A stretch of 64,000 nucleotides of DNA from the NCBI GenBank assembly GCA_039191605.1, contig JBCCXL010000011.1, forward strand, positions 150,913 to 214,912, read 5' to 3'. Shown in pieces: positions 59,532 through 64,000 of the stretch; the stretch's first letter is position 1, and every line of letters starts with the position of its first letter. The notes below the pieces were generated by a model. That model saw only the letters and a program-made list of their open reading frames with translations. It was not told the origin of the DNA and did no database searches. This DNA comes from JBCCXL01 sp039191605. Lineage in GTDB: Bacteria; Acidobacteriota; Thermoanaerobaculia; Multivoradales; JAHZIX01. The position numbers and the translations under genes are program-made.

Positions 59532-59573
59532 TTGCGCACTCAGATAATAAGAGTATTTTATCTGCGAGCGCAA
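59532..59573. promoter_or_regulatory. 42-bp palindromic operator between the DUF3500 and MarR genes
   Basis: TTGCGC, three bases, CAGATAA, a 10-bp AT-rich centre, TTATCTG, three bases, GCGCAA: both arm pairs are perfect and share one centre of symmetry at 59552.5. It ends 23 bp before the MarR ATG and 102 bp from the DUF3500 start, a good place for autorepression and control of both genes. Confidence 0.75.
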
Positions 59574-59596
59574 CTTCTGCGTGCTAAGATTTCTCC

Positions 59597-60049
59597 ATGA
59601 AGCCTCCGAAAACCCAAGCCGACAAAGACCCAGACGTTCTCGCCTTCGGTGACTTCCTCGAAGCTTTTCGAGGGCTCGAGAAGGCTCTAGCCGCCGACCT
59701 CAAGCGCCGCACCGGCATGCCTCATAAATGGTTTGATGCGCTGATTCGGATCGCCATGGAGTCCAAGAAAGCGATTCCCATGGCGGAGCTCTGTGCCGGG
59801 ACGGGGCTGACCTCCGGCGGGGCGACTCGGCTGGTAGACCGGCTGGAGGAAGTCGGCTACGTGAAGCGGGTGGGGCTGCCCAGCGATCGGCGGGTTCAGC
59901 TGGCGGCGCTCACCGAGAAGGGGGCGGAGGCGCTCGATGCGGCGGCGGTAGTGCATGGGGAGAATATTCGACAGCACTTCACCGGGAAGCTATCGGGGGA
60001 GGAGCTGGAGTTGTTGTTGGGGTTGTTGAGGCGGATTCAGGAGGCGTAG
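59597..60049 (+). CDS. MarR-family transcriptional regulator
   Basis: This 150-residue winged-helix regulator has a dimer helix at the N-terminus and helix-turn-helix/wing segments: PMAELCAGTGLTSGGATRLV, DRLEEVGYVKRVGLPSDRRV with the conserved wing DR-R, and TEKGAEALDAAAVVH. It most likely binds the palindrome just upstream. The ligand is unknown. Confidence 0.93.
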   Translation: MKPPKTQADKDPDVLAFGDFLEAFRGLEKALAADLKRRTGMPHKWFDALIRIAMESKKAIPMAELCAGTGLTSGGATRLVDRLEEVGYVKRVGLPSDRRVQLAALTEKGAEALDAAAVVHGENIRQHFTGKLSGEELELLLGLLRRIQEA

Positions 60050-60331
60050 GCGCAGCCCTTCTCCACCCAGCCTCGGCGGCGTTCTCTTATTGGTCTCTCC
60101 CCATCGGTCTTCGGCACGCCGATTCGCATCGAGATCCTTCGTTTCTAGGGCCCTAACCCCTAGCGAACCTCGCGTTTCTTTGTAGGGCAATCTCCCAGCA
60201 ATTGCTTTAGGTAAAATAATAAAAACAAGAATCCTCACCTTTATCTCCCGAGGACTTTCCCTTCGCGGAGTTATAGGAGTACCTTTAGGTGAAGATTCCC
60301 CACACCAACAACATGTTTTGGATTTTTCAGT
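60050..60331. other. leader region of the CHAT-STAND-TPR gene
   Basis: About 280 bases of lower GC. It includes the perfect palindrome ACCTTTAGGT near 60280 and a second CTTTAGGT near 60208, plus an AT-rich run (GGTAAAATAATAAAAAC) that may contain a promoter. No gene is seen. Confidence 0.45.
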
Positions 60332-63300
60332 ATGCGATCTATCCGCATTGAGTTTCATTCTAACTCCACCGGCGGTTCCGAACTTCGGCTCTTCAACGAT
60401 TCTGGAAAGCTGGTCGATCGCCGGCCTGTTAATGCCGAGTCCCTCGAACTCCTACTCCATCAGACAAATGTCGAATATAAGTTTCCGTTTCGCGAGCAAC
60501 TTCTCGATCTTGGACAAGATCTTTATGACTTTCTAGATGGACAAGAGAAGTGGCTATCGCGGGAACAAGCAGCTTCTCGAAAGAGTCTCTTGGTTCGCAT
60601 CGATACACAGGGCCGCCTCAGCCACCTCCCATGGGAGCTACTGCGGAACCAAGGCGTATATCTCTGCCCCCTATCCCATGGTGCCCTCTTGCCGGTGCGA
60701 CAAGTAGGAGTTGAGGTGCAGTCGCTAGAGCGCGCCAATCGTGCTCTTCGACTCTTCTTTATGGCGTCTGACCCGATAGATACCAAAGTTCCTTTGAGCT
60801 TCGAGGAAGAGGAGGCCCGCATCCTTCAGGCAACCCAAAAGGTTCCACTGGAGATCGAAGTAGAAGAATCTGGTTCATTGGCTGGCCTAAAGGACCGATG
60901 GTACTACTTCGGAGAAGACCACTTTGACATTCTGCATCTTGTAGGCCACGCCAAAGGCGGTGGCATCAAGGGGCCCGTGTTCATCATGGAGGATGACGAA
61001 GGCTACTCAGATCCGATTACCCCTGAGCGACTTCTCAGCGTCTTCGGCGAGCAGTGGCCAAAACTCATATTCGTTTCGGGATGCGAGACTGGCAAAGCGC
61101 AAGCTTCCGGTGCCTTACTGTCCTTTTGCGAACGGCTAGCTCAGGCAGGAGCACCTGCGGTGCTGGGATGGGCGTTGCCTGTACGGGACGGCACAGCGAT
61201 GCAGGTTGCCCAGGAGATCTACTCGAACCTCTCCTATGGCCGGACTGCCGATCAGGCTCTCCTCGAAGCAAGGGTCGCGGTATATGAATCAGAACGTGAG
61301 AGTGAGCGACTCGGGAAGTATGAGAATTGGCATCTCCTCCGGCTCTATTGCGACGGTACAGCTCTTGGCTCTTACGTCACCCCCCAAGCGAGCGGCCACG
61401 TTAAATTCGCACCTCGACCTCCAGCCGAGCGGGTATTCCTCGATGCTCAAGAGCAGAAGAAAGAGATCTGCTCGCGACAACGCTTTGTAGGTAGACGGCG
61501 CTTCATACAGCGAGGACTTCGTACTCTACGAGCTGCTGTGGACTCAATGGATTACGCCGAGGGGGTACTGCTACAAGGAATGGGTGGTCTCGGCAAGACC
61601 AGTCTCGCCGTCAGGCTCTGCGAGCGATTGCCCCACCGTCGCTTCGTGAATGTGGGGCAGTTTAACGAGGAGAAACTGCTCGGTCTTCTTTCCCGCAACC
61701 TTGAGACCTCCGATGCGATCGAGACTCTACAGCAGCCAGGGCTTCCCTTTGAAACCCGACTGCGGCTACTCCTTAAGGGCCCTCTGCACCAAAAGCCAGC
61801 GATCATTGTTCTTGACGACTTCGAGGACAATATCGAGATGTCCTCAGATGGGCGCACTCCACTCCAGATCGAAGGACAAAGCCTCTGTACACTTCAACCT
61901 GCACCTCTTGAAACCCTTAAAGCTCTCCTTCGTGCCATTCGAGAAAGCGGATCGGATACCCGGCTATTAATCACCTGCCGCTACGACCTCATGGTGCCCG
62001 GGCCCGCCACGCTCCGCGTAGAGCGGCTGCAAGGCTTCCAAGGCGTTGAACTCAATAAGAAGCTTAGCCAACTCGATTATCTGAATGAGCAGTTCGGTCG
62101 CTCTGACGAGCTCAAGCAAAAAGTTCTTAATTTAGCTGCCGGCAATGCCAGACTGATGGAGCGCCTAGACCGGGTGATCGTCAGCTCAGCTTCTGATGCG
62201 AAGCGTGTACTGTTCGCGATGGAAGACACATCGCAAGAGTTCCGAGAAGAAATCTTGCTCGAGAACCTCATAGAACAGCAACCGGTCACTAGCAAGCGCC
62301 TCCTCGCCATTTTGTCTCTGCTCCACCTCCCTATCCCCTGGACACTCTTCGAAGAAATTGCCGAGACTCCTGAAGCCCGAGCTTTGCTGGCCCGCTCCAC
62401 TGCTCTTGGCCTGGTAGAGATCGGCCAGAAAGTGAAGGGCGAAGAAGAGGCGATCTATGTCTCCAGTCTCCTGGGGCCTCTACTCCATGACGCCTTCAAC
62501 GACGCCTCGCGGCGCGAGATGCAGGCAAGAGCCAGCCAAGTTCTCGATCAGGCTCAATGGCGAAATGTATCCATTTATTGGGAAACGCGCTCCAGAGAAG
62601 TCCTTCGTCTAGCGTTGGAAGGAAGGAACAACGAAACGGCCGCAACGGTGGGGTCTGACCTTGTCCACGGGCTAAACAACCAATCACGGTACCGCGAAGC
62701 CGCGCTTCTTTCCGAGCAGGTCAGCAAGACATTGATCGATTACCGAGTACTCATGGCCTGGGGCCGCTCAGAGACAGTATTGGGAGATACAGAATCCGCT
62801 CTTGAGCACTTCGAGGAATCTTTAAGGAAAGCTCCGCCAATCGATGCGCGTGATCATGATGCAAACAAAATAGTTGGCGCCACGCTCAACAACCTAGCCA
62901 ATGCGATTGCCCAGCAGGGAGACATCCCAAGAGCCATGAGCCTCTGGGAACAATCCCTCCAGATAGAAGAGAGCATCGGAAACCAATCCGGCATAGCTAT
63001 CACGCTTCACCAAATGGCCGGCATCGTCGCCCAGCAGGGAAACATCCCAAGAGCCATGAACCTCTGGGAACAGGCTCTACAGATCCACAAGGACATCGGA
63101 GACGCGAAGGGCGAAGCCGCCACGCTTCACAACATAGCTGGAATCGTCGCCCAGCTGGGAGACATCCAAAGAGCTTTGAAACTCTGGGAGCAGGCTCTAC
63201 AGATCCACAAAGACATCGGAGACGCGAAGGGAAAAGCCGCCACGCTTCACCAAATGGCTGGAATCGTCGCCCAGCTGGGAGACATCCAAAGAGCCACAAG

Positions 63301-64000
63301 ACTCTGGGAACAATCCCTCCAGATCGGAGAAAGCATCGGAGATCAATCCGGCATGGCCGCCACGCTTCACCAAATGGCTGGAATCGTCGCCCAGCTGGGA
63401 AACATCCCAAGAGCCATGAAACTCTGGGAACAGGCTCTACAGATCCACAAAGACATCGGAGACGCGAAGGGAAAAGCCGCTACGCTGAGCAACATGGCTG
63501 AAATCATCGCCCAGCGGGGAGACATCCCAAGAGCCATGAAACTCTGGAATCAATCTCTCCAGATCAAGGAGGACATCGGAGACGCTCAGGGTAAAGCCGC
63601 CACGCTTCACCAAATGGCTGGAATCGTCGCCCAGCTGGGAGACATCCAAAGAGCCATGAGCCTCTGGGAACGATCCCTCCAGATTCACGAGGACATCGGA
63701 GACGCTCAGGGTGAAGCCGCCACGCTTCACCAAATGGCTGGAATCGTCGCCCAGCTGGGAGACATCCAAAGAGCCATGAGCCTCTGGAAACAATCCCTCC
63801 AGATCAAGGAAGACATCGGAGACGCCCAGGGTAAAGCCGCCACGCTGAGCAACATGGCCGAAATCGTCGCCCAGCAGGGAGACATCCCAAGAGCCATGAG
63901 CCTCTGGGAACAATCCCTCCAGATTCACGAGGACATCGGAGACGCTCAGGGTAAAGCCGCCACGCTTCACCAAATGGCTGGAATCGTCGCCCAGCTGGGA
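60332..64000 (+). CDS. CHAT-domain, STAND NTPase and TPR-array protein, 3' partial
   Basis: At least 1223 residues; the frame runs off the right edge without a stop. The N-terminal CHAT (caspase-like) domain has the catalytic pair His206 in HLVGHAKGG and Cys251 in FVSGCETG, followed by AGAPAVLGWALPVRDGTA. A STAND/NB-ARC-like NTPase follows: Walker A GMGGLGKT (416-423), Walker B IIVLDD (491-496) and the sensor LLITCRYDL, then winged-helix-like sequence (LLAILSLLHLPIPWTLFEEI). From about residue 780 there are TPRs, and from about 850 a strictly 40-residue array (TLHQMAGIVAQLGDIQRAM, LWEQSLQI). By analogy with STAND sensors, ligand binding to the repeats would drive assembly and switch on the protease. 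Base composition is lower in GC than the core genes. Confidence 0.9.
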   Translation, partial: MRSIRIEFHSNSTGGSELRLFNDSGKLVDRRPVNAESLELLLHQTNVEYKFPFREQLLDLGQDLYDFLDGQEKWLSREQAASRKSLLVRIDTQGRLSHLPWELLRNQGVYLCPLSHGALLPVRQVGVEVQSLERANRALRLFFMASDPIDTKVPLSFEEEEARILQATQKVPLEIEVEESGSLAGLKDRWYYFGEDHFDILHLVGHAKGGGIKGPVFIMEDDEGYSDPITPERLLSVFGEQWPKLIFVSGCETGKAQASGALLSFCERLAQAGAPAVLGWALPVRDGTAMQVAQEIYSNLSYGRTADQALLEARVAVYESERESERLGKYENWHLLRLYCDGTALGSYVTPQASGHVKFAPRPPAERVFLDAQEQKKEICSRQRFVGRRRFIQRGLRTLRAAVDSMDYAEGVLLQGMGGLGKTSLAVRLCERLPHRRFVNVGQFNEEKLLGLLSRNLETSDAIETLQQPGLPFETRLRLLLKGPLHQKPAIIVLDDFEDNIEMSSDGRTPLQIEGQSLCTLQPAPLETLKALLRAIRESGSDTRLLITCRYDLMVPGPATLRVERLQGFQGVELNKKLSQLDYLNEQFGRSDELKQKVLNLAAGNARLMERLDRVIVSSASDAKRVLFAMEDTSQEFREEILLENLIEQQPVTSKRLLAILSLLHLPIPWTLFEEIAETPEARALLARSTALGLVEIGQKVKGEEEAIYVSSLLGPLLHDAFNDASRREMQARASQVLDQAQWRNVSIYWETRSREVLRLALEGRNNETAATVGSDLVHGLNNQSRYREAALLSEQVSKTLIDYRVLMAWGRSETVLGDTESALEHFEESLRKAPPIDARDHDANKIVGATLNNLANAIAQQGDIPRAMSLWEQSLQIEESIGNQSGIAITLHQMAGIVAQQGNIPRAMNLWEQALQIHKDIGDAKGEAATLHNIAGIVAQLGDIQRALKLWEQALQIHKDIGDAKGKAATLHQMAGIVAQLGDIQRATRLWEQSLQIGESIGDQSGMAATLHQMAGIVAQLGNIPRAMKLWEQALQIHKDIGDAKGKAATLSNMAEIIAQRGDIPRAMKLWNQSLQIKEDIGDAQGKAATLHQMAGIVAQLGDIQRAMSLWERSLQIHEDIGDAQGEAATLHQMAGIVAQLGDIQRAMSLWKQSLQIKEDIGDAQGKAATLSNMAEIVAQQGDIPRAMSLWEQSLQIHEDIGDAQGKAATLHQMAGIVAQLG
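62881..64000 (+). repeat. 120-bp tandem repeat array (TPR-coding)
   Basis: Nine full 120-bp units beginning at 62881, 63001 and so on, plus a partial unit at the edge, each encoding a 40-residue TPR-like unit. Many stretches are identical between units, for example CACGCTTCACCAAATGGCTG at 63241, 63361, 63601, 63721 and 63961. Two variants alternate irregularly (cacgcttcac and cacgctgagc types), indicating recent duplication and recombination. Confidence 0.93.

Noticed and set aside
63000..63973. Two long minus-strand frames with repeated LFGCLPAGRRFQP- and SHLVKRGGFTL-type units
   Set aside because: They are complements of the 120-bp TPR repeat; their repetitiveness is explained by the plus-strand gene.
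62881..64000. Possible CRISPR array because of regular repeats
   Set aside because: The unit is 120 bp, has no unique spacers and encodes a continuous TPR sequence.
48428..64000. Insertion sequences or prophage in the low-GC patches
   Set aside because: No transposase, integrase or phage structural gene was found, although the composition suggests horizontal transfer.

Overview
The window is GC-rich bacterial DNA from a Gram-negative organism. It encodes a complete Tol-Pal operon, LptE and an LptG-type permease half, so it has an LPS-type outer membrane. Gene content and style (several ECF-like sigma factors, IcmF, ETF, a RHS giant, a CHAT-STAND-TPR protein) would suit Acidobacteriota, perhaps the Thermoanaerobaculia. 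That placement is inference only; no 16S gene is present.

Layout. 1-2.9 kb: the end of an apparent LptF-LptG fusion and SelO. 2.9-9.0 kb: a COG0523 GTPase without its usual cysteine motif, then a leftward catabolic operon (iron alcohol dehydrogenase, frameshifted ALDH3-type aldehyde dehydrogenase, two tautomerase-superfamily proteins) divergent from a TetR regulator, with a matched operator at each promoter. 9.0-14.2 kb: a patatin, a small membrane protein, three ECF-like sigma factors and a YHYH protein. 14.4-18.9 kb: a DUF84 NTPase and a TrmH methyltransferase with overlapping start codons, EtfBA and a glutaredoxin-like protein. 19.6-25.0 kb: tolQ-tolR-tolA-tolB-pal-cpoB. 25-33 kb: housekeeping genes, including rpsT, lptE, a transglutaminase-like protein, nusB, ribH, tRNA-Pro, a MerR regulator, an IHF/HU gene, der, a lipoprotein and tRNA-Leu. 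33-41 kb: valS-birA-coaX plus a coupled unknown gene, a receiver protein with a very long Ala/Pro linker, and a DUF1569 protein. 41.5-48.4 kb: icmF, a secreted lectin-like protein, rimK with a coupled aspartoacylase-family gene, and a membrane protein.

48.4-64 kb is an accessory region with several lower-GC patches. It holds a winged-helix-like protein, a 2260-residue RHS protein whose tip changes abruptly to a HELGH zinc-peptidase domain followed by a candidate immunity gene, two tandem GNAT acetyltransferases, a DUF3500 protein divergent from a MarR regulator with a 42-bp palindrome between them, and a large protein running off the right edge. The last joins a CHAT caspase-like domain, a STAND NTPase and a 120-bp-periodic TPR array.

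The most interesting systems are the CHAT-STAND-TPR protein (a plausible conflict or defence sensor-protease), the RHS metallopeptidase with its putative immunity partner, and the alcohol dehydrogenase/aldehyde dehydrogenase/cis-CaaD-like operon, whose layout resembles a haloalkenol or acrylate degradation route. All functional roles are inferred from sequence motifs read by eye; no database search was run.
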